DNA from: Acetobacteraceae bacterium
Lineage (GTDB): Bacteria; Pseudomonadota; Alphaproteobacteria; Acetobacterales; Acetobacteraceae
Assembly: GCA_019689515.1 (NCBI GenBank)
Contig: JADGHI010000006.1
Location: forward strand, 1 to 24,485
Direction of reading: 5' to 3'
DNA: 24,485 nt
Below the pieces are notes generated by a model that had not been told where the DNA came from, ran no database searches, and saw nothing but the letters and a program-made list of their open reading frames with translations. Position numbers and translations under genes: made by a program. Positions 7,390-16,408 of this stretch are shown piece by piece. Each line of letters begins with the position of its first letter. The first letter of the stretch is position 1.

Positions 7390-7403
7390 TTGATCTGGGT
7401 CAA
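7390..7403. promoter_or_regulatory. FNR/DNR-type box upstream of narK1 (box 2)
   Basis: TTGAT-CTGG-GTCAA matches the FNR/DNR class of sites with one off-symmetry base. Its centre (7396.5) is 66 bases before the narK1 ATG. If used as a class II activator site at -41.5, transcription would start near 7438, leaving a leader of about 25 bases that includes the GGAGGGG ribosome site (7452-7458). The start point is a prediction; no clear -10 hexamer is visible at the expected place. Confidence 0.7.
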
Positions 7404-7462
7404 CCGCGCGGCCGGGCGCCCGGAAAAGAGATCGCGTACGTCGAGAAACCCGGAGGGGAACG

Positions 7463-8929
7463 ATGGACGCGACGACCGGGAACGGGACGGTGGCACCGGG
7501 AGACGCTGACCGGTCCCGCGCCCTGTGGGCGAGCACGGTGGCCTTCACCGTCTGTTTCGCCGTCTGGACGATCTTTTCGATCATCGGCGTGCAGATCAAG
7601 CAGGACCTGGGGCTGAACGACACCCAGTTCGGCCTCCTGATCGGCACGCCCATCCTCACGGGCAGCCTGATCCGCCTGATGCTCGGCATCTGGGCCGACC
7701 AGTACGGCGGCCGGACCGTCTATGCCGGCGTGATGGTGGCCGCCGCGATCGCCACCTACCTGCTCACCTACGCCTACGACTACCCGACCTTCCTCCTCGC
7801 CGCGCTCGGCGTCGGCATCGCCGGCGGCTCCTTCGCCGTCGGCATCGCCTATGTCTCGAAGTGGTATCCGAAGGAGAAGCAGGGAACCGCGCTCGGCATC
7901 TTCGGCGCGGGCAATGTCGGCGCGGCGGCGACGAAATTCCTCGCGCCGGTGGTGATGGTGGCGTTCGGCTGGAAGGTCGTGGCGCAGCTCTGGGCGCTCG
8001 GCCTGCTGGTGACGGCGGTGGCGTTCTACCTCACCACCAAGGACGACCCGGACCTCGCGGAGCGGCGGGCGCGCGGCGTGAAGCCGGAGCCCTTCTCGGC
8101 CATGCTGGCGCCGCTGGCGAATCTCCAGGTCTGGCGCTTCAGCCTCTACTACTTCTTCGTCTTCGGCGGCTTCGTCGCGCTCGCCCTGTGGCTGCCGCGC
8201 TACTACGTCGGCGTGTACGGCCTCGACATCATCACCGCCGGCCTGCTCGGCGCGGCCTATTCGGTGCCGGGCTCGCTGTTCCGCATCCTCGGCGGCACCC
8301 TGTCCGACAAATACGGCGCGCGGAAGGTCATGTACTGGACCTTCATCGGCTCCGTCGTCTGCACCTTCCTGCTCAGCTACCCGGCCACGCGCTACGTGGT
8401 GCAGGGCATCGAGGGGCCGATCGAGTTCACCATCGCAATCGGCTTCATCCCCTTCACCCTGCTGACCTTCGCGCTGGGCTTCTTCATGAGCCTCGGCAAG
8501 GCGGCCGTCTACAAGCACATCCCAGTCTACTACCCGAACCGCGTCGGCGCCGTCGGAGGCGTCGTCGGCCTGATCGGCGGCCTCGGCGGCTTCGTGCTGC
8601 CGATCGCCTTCGGCGCGATGAACGACCTGGTCGGCGTCTGGACCTCCTGCTTCATGCTGCTCTTCGCCATCGTCGCGGTGAGCCTCGTCTGGATGCACGC
8701 GGCGATTCGCCGGATGGAGCTGCGCGAGATGCCGGCGCTCGGCGCCCCGCGCGACCTGCCGGAGCTGGAGGCGCTGCGCGCCGCCGCGATCGCCGCAGCC
8801 GACGCGGCGAAGCAGGCCGCGGACGCCGCTGCGCAGGCGGCGAGCGCCGCGCAGATGGCGACGACGGCCCGCCGCGACGGCACGAACGGCGCGCGGCCGC
8901 CGGCCACCCTAAACCTCGCCGGCGGGTGA
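7463..8929 (+). CDS. narK1: Nitrate/nitrite transporter, NarK1 type
   Basis: This 488-residue major facilitator protein of the nitrate/nitrite porter family has about twelve membrane segments between residues 24 and 413. Conserved arginines in the substrate path are Arg71 (GSLIRLMLG) and Arg274 (SLFRILGG). The two nitrate signatures are visible: GIFGAGNVGAAATK (145-158) and GVVGLIGGLGGFVLP (366-380). The NarK1 subtype is usually a nitrate/proton symporter. Residues 431-470 form an unusual alanine-rich cytoplasmic tail. It is the first gene of the nar operon, with GGAGGGG at 7452-7458 and an FNR-like box 66 bases upstream. In Paracoccus NarK1 and NarK2 are fused; here they are separate genes with a 23-base gap. 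Confidence 0.95.
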   Translation: MDATTGNGTVAPGDADRSRALWASTVAFTVCFAVWTIFSIIGVQIKQDLGLNDTQFGLLIGTPILTGSLIRLMLGIWADQYGGRTVYAGVMVAAAIATYLLTYAYDYPTFLLAALGVGIAGGSFAVGIAYVSKWYPKEKQGTALGIFGAGNVGAAATKFLAPVVMVAFGWKVVAQLWALGLLVTAVAFYLTTKDDPDLAERRARGVKPEPFSAMLAPLANLQVWRFSLYYFFVFGGFVALALWLPRYYVGVYGLDIITAGLLGAAYSVPGSLFRILGGTLSDKYGARKVMYWTFIGSVVCTFLLSYPATRYVVQGIEGPIEFTIAIGFIPFTLLTFALGFFMSLGKAAVYKHIPVYYPNRVGAVGGVVGLIGGLGGFVLPIAFGAMNDLVGVWTSCFMLLFAIVAVSLVWMHAAIRRMELREMPALGAPRDLPELEALRAAAIAAADAAKQAADAAAQAASAAQMATTARRDGTNGARPPATLNLAGG

Positions 8930-8952
8930 TCCCAGGCGACGAGCGGAGAGGC

Positions 8953-10332
8953 ATGCACACCATGGCGTCCACCCTCGCACCCGGCGCCGCCGACGCGGCG
9001 GCGCCCAGAGGCGGAAGCTGGCTCACCCGCTGGGAGCCCGAGGACCCGCGCTTCTGGGCGGCGGAAGGCAAGGCGCGGGCCTGGAAGACGCTGGCGATCA
9101 CGACCGCCAGCCTGACCGTGGCCTTCGCCATCTGGTTCGTCGTCAGCGCGCTGGTCGTGCGGCTGCCGCAGATCGGCTTCCGGCTCACCACCGGGCAGCT
9201 CTTCTGGCTGGCGGCGATGCCGGGCCTCGCCGGCGGGACGCTGCGCCTGATCCACGCCTTCCTCACGCCGATCTACGGCACGCGCGCAGTTGTGGCGTGG
9301 TCCACCGCCTCGCTGCTGGTGCCCACCCTGGGCTGGGCCGTCGCGGTGCAGAATCCGGAGACGCCCTACTGGGTACTCATGGCGCTCGCCTTCCTGGCGG
9401 GCCTCGGCGGCGCGAACTTCTCCTCCTTCATGCCCTCGACCAGCCTGTTCTTCCCCAAGCGCCTGCAGGGCACGGCGCTCGCGATCCAGGCGGGGGTCGG
9501 GAATTTCGGCGTCTCCGTCGTGCAGTTCGTGACGCCGTGGATCATCGGCATCGCGCTGTTCGGCAGCCTGGCCGGCGACGCGCAGGTGCTGACGCTGGGC
9601 GGGGCGCGGAGCACCGTGTGGCTGCAGAACGCGACGCTGGTCTACGTGCCGGTGATCGCGCTCTGCGCGCTGCTCGCCTGGACGATGCTGCGGAGCGTGC
9701 CGATCACGGCCAACATCCGCGAGCAGTTCGACATCTTCGGCAACGCCCACACCTGGGTGATGACCTCGCTCTACATGATGACCTTCGGCAGCTTCAGCGG
9801 CCTCTCCGCGACCTTCCCGCTGCTGATCAAGCAGATCTACGGCGGTCTGCCCGGCGCACCCGACCCGCTGGCTTACGCCTTCTATGGTCCCCTCCTGGGC
9901 TCCCTCGCACGTGTCCTCGCCGGCCCGGTCAGCGACAGGCTGGGCGGCGGGCGGGTGACGCACTGGGCCGGCCTCGGCATGGCGGCCTGCGCGCTCGCGC
10001 TGCCGATGTTCACCTCCGCTGCCTCGCTGGACGCCTTCCCGTGGTTCGTCGCAGCGATGCTCGGCCTGTTCTTCTTCGCCGGCGTCGGCAACGCCTCCAC
10101 CTTCAAGCAGATGCCGATGATCTTCCCGCCGCGCCAGGCAGGCGGCGTGATCGGCTTCACCGCGGCGATCGCCGCCTACGGGCCGTTCCTCTTCGGCCTG
10201 CTCTTCGGCTGGGCCTTCGGTGCCTTCGGCGGACCGAACGTCGTGTTCTACGGCCTCGCCGGCTTCTTCCTGATCAACGTCGCGCTGAACTGGTGGCTCT
10301 ACGCCCGCCGCGGCGCGCCGACCCCCTGCTGA
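8953..10332 (+). CDS. narK2: Nitrate/nitrite transporter, NarK2 type
   Basis: The 459-residue protein belongs to the same porter family but to the NarK2 branch, usually a nitrate/nitrite antiporter. The N-terminal WEPEDPRFWAAEGK (27-40) is typical of this branch. Arg98 and Arg320 occupy the two substrate-arginine positions. Signature 1 is AGVGNFGVSVVQF (180-192), while the signature-2 region reads GGVIGFTAAIAAYGPF (397-412), as expected for NarK2 and unlike NarK1. About twelve membrane helices are predicted by eye. ATG 8953 follows GGAGAGG closely; ATG 8962 (codon 4) is an alternative with more usual spacing. It sits between narK1 and narG, 11 bases from the latter. Confidence 0.95.
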   Translation: MHTMASTLAPGAADAAAPRGGSWLTRWEPEDPRFWAAEGKARAWKTLAITTASLTVAFAIWFVVSALVVRLPQIGFRLTTGQLFWLAAMPGLAGGTLRLIHAFLTPIYGTRAVVAWSTASLLVPTLGWAVAVQNPETPYWVLMALAFLAGLGGANFSSFMPSTSLFFPKRLQGTALAIQAGVGNFGVSVVQFVTPWIIGIALFGSLAGDAQVLTLGGARSTVWLQNATLVYVPVIALCALLAWTMLRSVPITANIREQFDIFGNAHTWVMTSLYMMTFGSFSGLSATFPLLIKQIYGGLPGAPDPLAYAFYGPLLGSLARVLAGPVSDRLGGGRVTHWAGLGMAACALALPMFTSAASLDAFPWFVAAMLGLFFFAGVGNASTFKQMPMIFPPRQAGGVIGFTAAIAAYGPFLFGLLFGWAFGAFGGPNVVFYGLAGFFLINVALNWWLYARRGAPTPC

Positions 10333-10343
10333 GGGCCATACCG

Positions 10344-13300
10344 ATGTCGCATCTCCTCGACCGCCTCGCCTTCTTCAAGCGCCACGTCGAGCCCTTCGCG
10401 GGCACCCACGGCAGCGTCACCAACGAGCCGCGCGGCTGGGAGGACGCCTACCGGCAGCGCTGGGCGCACGACAAGATCGTGCGCTCCACCCACGGGGTGA
10501 ACTGCACCGGCTCCTGCTCCTGGAAGATCTACGTCAAGGGCGGCGTGGTGACCTGGGAGACGCAGCAGACCGACTACCCGCGCACGCGGCCCGGCCTTCC
10601 GAACCACGAGCCGCGCGGCTGCTCGCGCGGGGCGAGCTACTCCTGGTACCTCTACAGCGCGAACCGGGTGAAGTACCCGATGATGCGCAAGCGGCTGCTG
10701 AAGCTGTGGCGCGCGGCGAAGGCGGAGCACCCAGACCCGGTGCGCGCCTGGGAGAGCATCCAGGCCGACCAGGCGAAGCGCCGCGAGTACCAGGCCGTGC
10801 GCGGCATGGGCGGCTTCGTGCGCGTCTCCTGGGAGGAGGCGGAGGAGCTGGTCGCCGCCGCCAACGTGCACACCGCGAAGGCGCACGGACCCGACCGCAT
10901 CATCGGCTTCTCGCCGATCCCGGCGATGAGCATGATCAGCTACGCCGCGGGCAGCCGCTACCTCTCGCTGATCGGCGGCGTCTGCATGAGCTTCTACGAC
11001 TGGTACTGCGACCTCCCGCCCTCCTCGCCGCAGACCTGGGGCGAGCAGACCGACGTGCCGGAGAGCGCGGACTGGTACAACGCCGGCTTCCTGATGATGT
11101 GGGGCTCCAACGTGCCGCAGACGCGCACGCCGGACGCCCACTTCATGACCGAGGCGCGCTACCGCGGCACCAAGACCGTCGTCGTCACGCCCGACTACTC
11201 CGAGGCATCGAAGTTCGCCGACCTCTGGCTGCACCCGAAGCAGGGGACGGACGCCGCCCTCGCGCTCGCGATGGGGCACGTGATCCTGAAGGAATGGCAC
11301 CTCGCCGGCCGGTCGGACTACTTCGCCGACTACTGCCGCCGCTACACCGACCTGCCGATGCTGGTGCTGCTCGAGCCGCGCGGCGACGGCGTGCAGGTAA
11401 TGGGCCGCCAGCTCCGCGCCGCCGACCTGCCCGACGGCCTCGGCGAGACCAACAACCCCGAATGGAAGACCGTGGCGGTGGACGACGCCACGGGCCGGCT
11501 CTACTGCCCGACCGGCTCGATCGGCTTCCGCTGGGGTGAGGAGGGCAAGTGGAACCTCGAAGGCCGCGACTCCCGCACGCTTGAGGTCACGACGCCGCGG
11601 CTGACCCTGCTCGGTGACGGCGGCGAGACGGCGGAGGTCGCCTTTCCCTACTTCGGCGGCCGCGCGCCGGAGTTCTTCAACCCCTCGACCCACGACGAGG
11701 TGCTGGTCCGGCGCGTCCCCGCGATGCGGGTGCGGCTGCAGGACGGCAGCGAGCGCCTGGTCGCCACCGTCTACGACCTGTTCATCGCCAATTACGGCGT
11801 GGAGCGCGGCTTCGGCGACTGCGCGGCGAGCTACGACGACGACCTGCCCTACACCCCGGCCTGGGCGGAGAAGGTGTGCGGCGTGCCGCGCGCGCACATC
11901 ATCGCCACCGCGCGCGAGTTCGCCGCGAACGCCGACCGGACGCGTGGCAAGTCCATGGTGATCCTCGGCGCCGCGGTGAACCACTGGTACCACGGCGACA
12001 TGATCTACCGCGGCATCATCAATCTCCTGGTGATGTGCGGCTGCATCGGCCAGTCGGGGGGCGGCTGGTCGCACTATGTGGGTCAGGAGAAGCTGCGGCC
12101 GCAGACCGGCTGGGTGCCGCTCGCCTTCGCCACGGACTGGCACCGCCCGCCGCGGCAGATGAACTCGACGAGCTTCTGGTACGCACATACGGACCAGTGG
12201 CGCTACGAGAAGCTCCGCGTGGAGGAGCTGCTCTCCCCGACCGCGCCGCAGGCGCTCCGTGGCTCGCTCATTGACCTCAACGTGCGGGCCGAGCGGATGG
12301 GCTGGCTGCCCTCCGCGCCGCAGCTCCAGACCAACCCGCTCCGCATCGCGGAAATGGCGACGGCGGCGGGCGAGGCGCCGGCGGCCTTCGTCGCGCGCGC
12401 ACTCGCCGACGGCACGCTGCGCATGAGCTGCGAGGACCCGGACCACCCCGACAACTGGCCGCGCAACCTGTTCGTCTGGCGCTCCAACCTGCTCGGCTCC
12501 TCCGGCAAGGGCCACGAGTACTTCCTCAAGCACCTGCTCGGCACGGTGCACGGCGTGCAGGGCAAGGACCTCGGCGACGAGGGTGGCGCGAAGCCGGAGG
12601 ATGTCACCTGGCGCGACCCGGCGCCGGAGGGCAAGCTCGACCTGCTGGTCACGCTCGACTTCCGCATGAGCACGACCTGCATGTACTCGGACGTCGTGCT
12701 GCCGACCGCGACCTGGTACGAGAAGCACGACCTCAACACCTCCGACATGCATCCCTTCATCCACCCGCTCTCCGCGGCGGTGGACCCGGCCTGGGAAGCG
12801 CGGACGGACTGGGCGATCTTCAAGGGCATCGCGCGCCGCTTCAGCGAGCTGTGCGCCGGCCATCTCGGCGTGGAGACCGACATCGTGCTCTCCCCGCTGA
12901 TGCACGACACGCCGCAGGAGCTCGCGCAGAACACCGTGCGCGACTGGAAGCGCGGCGAGTGCGAGCCGGTGCCGGGCAAGACCATGCCGGCGGTGGTGGC
13001 GGTCGAGCGCGACTATCCCTCCACCTATGCGCGCTTCACCGCGCTCGGCCCGCTGCTCGACAAGCTCGGCAACGGCGGCAAGGGCATCGGCTGGAAGACC
13101 GAGCACGAGGTCGAGTTCCTGGCCCAGCTCAACGGCACCACCACGGTGCCGGGCGTCGAGGGCCGGCGCCCGCGGATCGAGAGCGACGTGGACGCCGCGG
13201 AGGTGATCCTGCACCTCGCGCCGGAGACCAACGGCCACGTCGCGGTCAAGGCGTGGGAGGCGCTGGGCAAGGCAACGGGCCGCGAGCATACGCACCTCGC

Positions 13301-14096
13301 CGCCGGCAAGCAGCACGAGGCGATCCGCTTCCGCGACGTGCAGGCGCAGCCGCGCAAGATCATCTCCTCCCCCACCTGGTCCGGGATCGAGAGCGAGGAG
13401 GTCTGCTACAACGCAGGCTACACGAACGTCCACGAGCTGATCCCGTGGCGGACGCTGTCGGGCCGGCAGCAGCTCTACCAGGACCATCCGTGGATGCTGG
13501 CCTTCGGCGAGCAGCTCTGCGTGTACAAGCCGCCGGTGGACCTGAAGGCGCACCAGGCGATGGTCGGCCGCGTGCCGAACGGCAACAGGGAGCTGGTGCT
13601 GAACTTCATCACGCCGCACCAGAAGTGGGGCATCCACAGCACCTACACCGACAACCTCATCATGCTGACGCTGAACCGCGGCGGCCCCGTCGTCTGGATC
13701 AGCGAGGCCGACGCCGCAAAGGCGGGCATCGAGGACAACGACTGGATCGAGGCCTTCAACCTCAACGGCGCGCTCACCGCGCGCGCCGTGGTCAGCCAGC
13801 GGGTGCCGGAGGGGATGATCCTGATGTACCACGCGCAGGAGAAGATCGTGAACACGCCGGGCTCCGAGGTGATGCGGACCCGCGGCGGCATCCACAACAG
13901 CGTCACGCGCACCGTGCTGAAGCCGACGCACATGATCGGCGGCTACGCGCAGCTCTCCTACGGCTTCAACTACCACGGCACGATCGGCACCAACCGCGAC
14001 GAGTTCGTCGTCGTGCGCAAGATGGCCACGGTGGACTGGATGGACCGGTCCGCGGAGCAAGACGCCGCCAGCCCCCGCACCGTCGCCGAGGAATGA
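10344..14096 (+). CDS. narG: Respiratory nitrate reductase, catalytic alpha subunit NarG
   Basis: NarG reduces nitrate to nitrite at a bis-molybdopterin-guanine-dinucleotide site on the cytoplasmic side of the membrane, taking electrons from NarH. The 1250-residue length agrees with E. coli NarG (1247). The N-terminal FS0 iron-sulfur ligands are His50, Cys54, Cys58 and Cys93, one residue offset from E. coli His49/Cys53/Cys57/Cys92. The molybdenum ligand Asp223 lies in YCDLPPSSPQTWGEQ. WGSNVPQTRTPDAHF and the C-terminal cofactor-binding domain are intact. No cleavable signal peptide is seen, as expected for the membrane-bound Nar enzyme and unlike periplasmic Nap. GAGGG at 10331-10335 precedes ATG 10344. 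No frameshift or missing ligand was seen. Confidence 0.99.
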   Translation: MSHLLDRLAFFKRHVEPFAGTHGSVTNEPRGWEDAYRQRWAHDKIVRSTHGVNCTGSCSWKIYVKGGVVTWETQQTDYPRTRPGLPNHEPRGCSRGASYSWYLYSANRVKYPMMRKRLLKLWRAAKAEHPDPVRAWESIQADQAKRREYQAVRGMGGFVRVSWEEAEELVAAANVHTAKAHGPDRIIGFSPIPAMSMISYAAGSRYLSLIGGVCMSFYDWYCDLPPSSPQTWGEQTDVPESADWYNAGFLMMWGSNVPQTRTPDAHFMTEARYRGTKTVVVTPDYSEASKFADLWLHPKQGTDAALALAMGHVILKEWHLAGRSDYFADYCRRYTDLPMLVLLEPRGDGVQVMGRQLRAADLPDGLGETNNPEWKTVAVDDATGRLYCPTGSIGFRWGEEGKWNLEGRDSRTLEVTTPRLTLLGDGGETAEVAFPYFGGRAPEFFNPSTHDEVLVRRVPAMRVRLQDGSERLVATVYDLFIANYGVERGFGDCAASYDDDLPYTPAWAEKVCGVPRAHIIATAREFAANADRTRGKSMVILGAAVNHWYHGDMIYRGIINLLVMCGCIGQSGGGWSHYVGQEKLRPQTGWVPLAFATDWHRPPRQMNSTSFWYAHTDQWRYEKLRVEELLSPTAPQALRGSLIDLNVRAERMGWLPSAPQLQTNPLRIAEMATAAGEAPAAFVARALADGTLRMSCEDPDHPDNWPRNLFVWRSNLLGSSGKGHEYFLKHLLGTVHGVQGKDLGDEGGAKPEDVTWRDPAPEGKLDLLVTLDFRMSTTCMYSDVVLPTATWYEKHDLNTSDMHPFIHPLSAAVDPAWEARTDWAIFKGIARRFSELCAGHLGVETDIVLSPLMHDTPQELAQNTVRDWKRGECEPVPGKTMPAVVAVERDYPSTYARFTALGPLLDKLGNGGKGIGWKTEHEVEFLAQLNGTTTVPGVEGRRPRIESDVDAAEVILHLAPETNGHVAVKAWEALGKATGREHTHLAAGKQHEAIRFRDVQAQPRKIISSPTWSGIESEEVCYNAGYTNVHELIPWRTLSGRQQLYQDHPWMLAFGEQLCVYKPPVDLKAHQAMVGRVPNGNRELVLNFITPHQKWGIHSTYTDNLIMLTLNRGGPVVWISEADAAKAGIEDNDWIEAFNLNGALTARAVVSQRVPEGMILMYHAQEKIVNTPGSEVMRTRGGIHNSVTRTVLKPTHMIGGYAQLSYGFNYHGTIGTNRDEFVVVRKMATVDWMDRSAEQDAASPRTVAEE

Positions 14097-14109
14097 GGAG
14101 GCTCAGCCA

Positions 14110-15678
14110 ATGAAGGTCCGCGCCCAGATCGCGATGGTGCTGAACCTCGACAAATGCATCGGCTGCCACACCTGCTCCGTCACCTGCAAGCAGGTCTGGA
14201 CCAGCCGCGAGGGCGTCGAATACGCCTGGTTCAACAACGTCGAGACCAAGCCCGGCATCGGCTACCCCAAGGACTGGGAGAACCAGGACCGCTGGAAGGG
14301 CGGCTGGCGCCGCAAGCGCAACGGGAAGATCGAGCCGCGCATCGGCAACCGCCTGCGCGTGCTCGCCAAGATCTTCGCCAATCCCGACATGCCGGAGATC
14401 GACGACTACTACGAGCCCTTCACCTTCGACTACGAGCACCTCCACACCGCGCCCGAATCGCGGGCGATGCCGACCGCGCGCCCGATCAGCCTGATCACCG
14501 GCGAGCGGATGGAGAAGATCGAGTGGGGCCCGAACTGGGAGGAGATCCTCGGCACCGAGTTCCGCAAGCGCTCGCGCGACCGGAACTTCGAGGCCGTGCA
14601 GAAGGAGATCTACGGCCAGTTCGAGCACACCTTCATGATGTACCTGCCGCGGCTGTGCGAGCACTGCCTCAATCCGGCCTGCGTCGCGGCCTGCCCCTCG
14701 GGCAGCATCTACAAGCGGGAGGAGGACGGCATCGTCCTGATCGACCAGGACAAGTGCCGCGGCTGGCGCATGTGCGTCTCCGCCTGTCCCTACAAGAAGA
14801 TCTACTACAACTGGCAGTCCGGCAAGGCCGAGAAGTGCACCTTCTGCTACCCGCGCATCGAGGCGGGCGAGCCGACCGTGTGTTCCGAGACCTGCGTCGG
14901 CCGCATCCGCTACCTCGGCGTGATGCTCTACGACGCCGACCGCATCGAGGAAGCGGCGAGCGTCGAGAACGAGCAGCACCTCTATCGCTCGCAGCTCGAT
15001 ATCTTCCTCGACCCGCACGACCCGGCGGTGATCGCGCAGGCGCGGGCGGACGGCGTGCCGGAGCTGTGGCTTGAGGCGACGCGCAAGTCGCCCGTGTACA
15101 AGATGGCGATCGAATGGGGCGTCGCCTTCCCGCTCCACCCCGAATACCGCACCCTGCCGATGGTCTGGTACGTCCCGCCGCTCTCGCCGATCCAGAGCGC
15201 GCACCAGGCCGGCCACATCGGCTGGGACGAGAAGGGGCTGCCCGACGTCAACACGCTGCGCATCCCGGTGCGCTACCTCGCCAACCTGCTCACCGCGGGC
15301 GCGGAGGCGCCGGTGGTGCTGGCGCTGCAGCGCATGATGGCGATGCGCATGCACATGCGCGCCCGCACCGTCGAGGGCCGGATGGAGACGGAGGTGCTGA
15401 AGCAGGTCGGCCTCAGCGTCGAGCAGGTCGAGGAGATGTACGAAGTGATGGCGATCGCCAACTACGAGGACCGCTTCGTCATCCCGACGACGCACCGCGA
15501 GTACGCGGAGAACGCCTTCGACCTGAAGTCGGCCTGCGGCTTCAGCTTCGGCAATGGCTGCTCGACCGGCGGCTCCACCGGCGCGAACCTGTTCTCCGCG
15601 AAGCGCACCTCGGCCGGGCACCAGTCGCCGCGCGTGCAGATCCGCCGCGTCGCGGCGAAGCAGGCGGAGGAGGTGTGA
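14110..15678 (+). CDS. narH: Respiratory nitrate reductase, iron-sulfur beta subunit NarH
   Basis: NarH passes electrons from the NarI hemes to NarG through four iron-sulfur centres. The 522-residue protein has all four cysteine groups: Cys16/19/22/26, Cys183/186/191/195, Cys216/222/226 with Trp219 in place of a fourth cysteine, and Cys243/246/258/262. The tryptophan marks the [3Fe-4S] cluster, as in E. coli NarH. The ribosome site AGGAGG (14096-14101) starts at the last base of the narG stop. It is 14-15 residues longer than E. coli NarH (512), within normal variation at the C terminus. It is co-transcribed with narG and narJ by spacing (13 and 2 bases). Confidence 0.99.
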   Translation: MKVRAQIAMVLNLDKCIGCHTCSVTCKQVWTSREGVEYAWFNNVETKPGIGYPKDWENQDRWKGGWRRKRNGKIEPRIGNRLRVLAKIFANPDMPEIDDYYEPFTFDYEHLHTAPESRAMPTARPISLITGERMEKIEWGPNWEEILGTEFRKRSRDRNFEAVQKEIYGQFEHTFMMYLPRLCEHCLNPACVAACPSGSIYKREEDGIVLIDQDKCRGWRMCVSACPYKKIYYNWQSGKAEKCTFCYPRIEAGEPTVCSETCVGRIRYLGVMLYDADRIEEAASVENEQHLYRSQLDIFLDPHDPAVIAQARADGVPELWLEATRKSPVYKMAIEWGVAFPLHPEYRTLPMVWYVPPLSPIQSAHQAGHIGWDEKGLPDVNTLRIPVRYLANLLTAGAEAPVVLALQRMMAMRMHMRARTVEGRMETEVLKQVGLSVEQVEEMYEVMAIANYEDRFVIPTTHREYAENAFDLKSACGFSFGNGCSTGGSTGANLFSAKRTSAGHQSPRVQIRRVAAKQAEEV

Positions 15679-15680
15679 GC

Positions 15681-16400
15681 ATGGACCTCTCGCTCCGCGC
15701 CCTCGCCGCGCTGCTCTCCTACCCGACGGAGGAGCTGCGCGCGGCACTGCCCGAGGTGCGTGCGGCGCTGGCGACGCCCACCTTCGCTCCGGTGATGCCG
15801 GCGCTCGACGGTCTCCTCGCGCACCTCGCCTCCGGCGATCTGCTCGACCGGCAGGAGGAGTACGTCGTGCTGTTCGACCGCACGCGCAGCCTCTGCCTGA
15901 ACCTGTTCGAGCACGTGCACGGCGACAGCCGCGAGCGCGGCCCCGCCATGGTCGAGCTGCACGGCATCTACGCCGCGGCGGGCCTCGAGCCAAACGCCGG
16001 CGAGTTGCCGGACTACCTGCCGATGATGCTCGAATACGCCGCGGTGGACCCGGCCCGCGGGGCAGAACTGCTCGGCAATGCAGGGCCGGTGATCGACCTG
16101 CTGCACGGCCGCCTCGCCGCGCGCGGCAGCCCCTACGCCGCCGCCCTGCGCGCCGTGCTGGCCTTCGCCGGCATCCGCCCCTCCGCCGCGCCGCGCGCCG
16201 TCGAACCGGTGGAGACGCCGGAGTCGCTCGACGCCGCCTGGGAGGAGGCGCCCGTCACCTTCGGCCCCGGCGTCGACCCGGATGCCGAATGCGGCGGCGC
16301 CGCGCTGGCCGCGAAGCTGCGCGCCGCGCGCCGCAACCCCAACCCGATGCCCGCGCGCCGCCCCGTGCTCCGCCACGTCGCGGCGCTCAATGGAGGCTGA
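15681..16400 (+). CDS. narJ: Nitrate reductase assembly chaperone NarJ
   Basis: NarJ is a cytoplasmic chaperone of the TorD/DmsD/NarJ class that binds apo-NarG and allows cofactor insertion before the complex docks on NarI; it is not part of the mature enzyme. The 239-residue length equals the family norm (236 in E. coli). The diagnostic block is LFDRTRSLCLNLFEHVHGDS (64-83) followed by RERGPAM, and LPDYLPMMLEYA (109-120). The C-terminal third is proline/alanine-rich and poorly conserved, as usual. ATG 15681 comes two bases after the narH stop, with GGAGGAGGT inside the narH end acting as ribosome site. Confidence 0.97.
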   Translation: MDLSLRALAALLSYPTEELRAALPEVRAALATPTFAPVMPALDGLLAHLASGDLLDRQEEYVVLFDRTRSLCLNLFEHVHGDSRERGPAMVELHGIYAAAGLEPNAGELPDYLPMMLEYAAVDPARGAELLGNAGPVIDLLHGRLAARGSPYAAALRAVLAFAGIRPSAAPRAVEPVETPESLDAAWEEAPVTFGPGVDPDAECGGAALAAKLRAARRNPNPMPARRPVLRHVAALNGG

Positions 16401-16408
16401 CCGCCGCC

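Noticed and set aside
7463..10332. A single fused NarK1-NarK2 protein as in Paracoccus
   Set aside because: narK1 ends at a stop codon at 8929 and narK2 has its own ribosome site and start in another frame.
10299..14060. Open frame of about 1250 codons antisense to narG
   Set aside because: Shadow of narG: the + strand has full NarG length and all cofactor ligands, while the antisense product is low-complexity Arg/His/Val/Leu.
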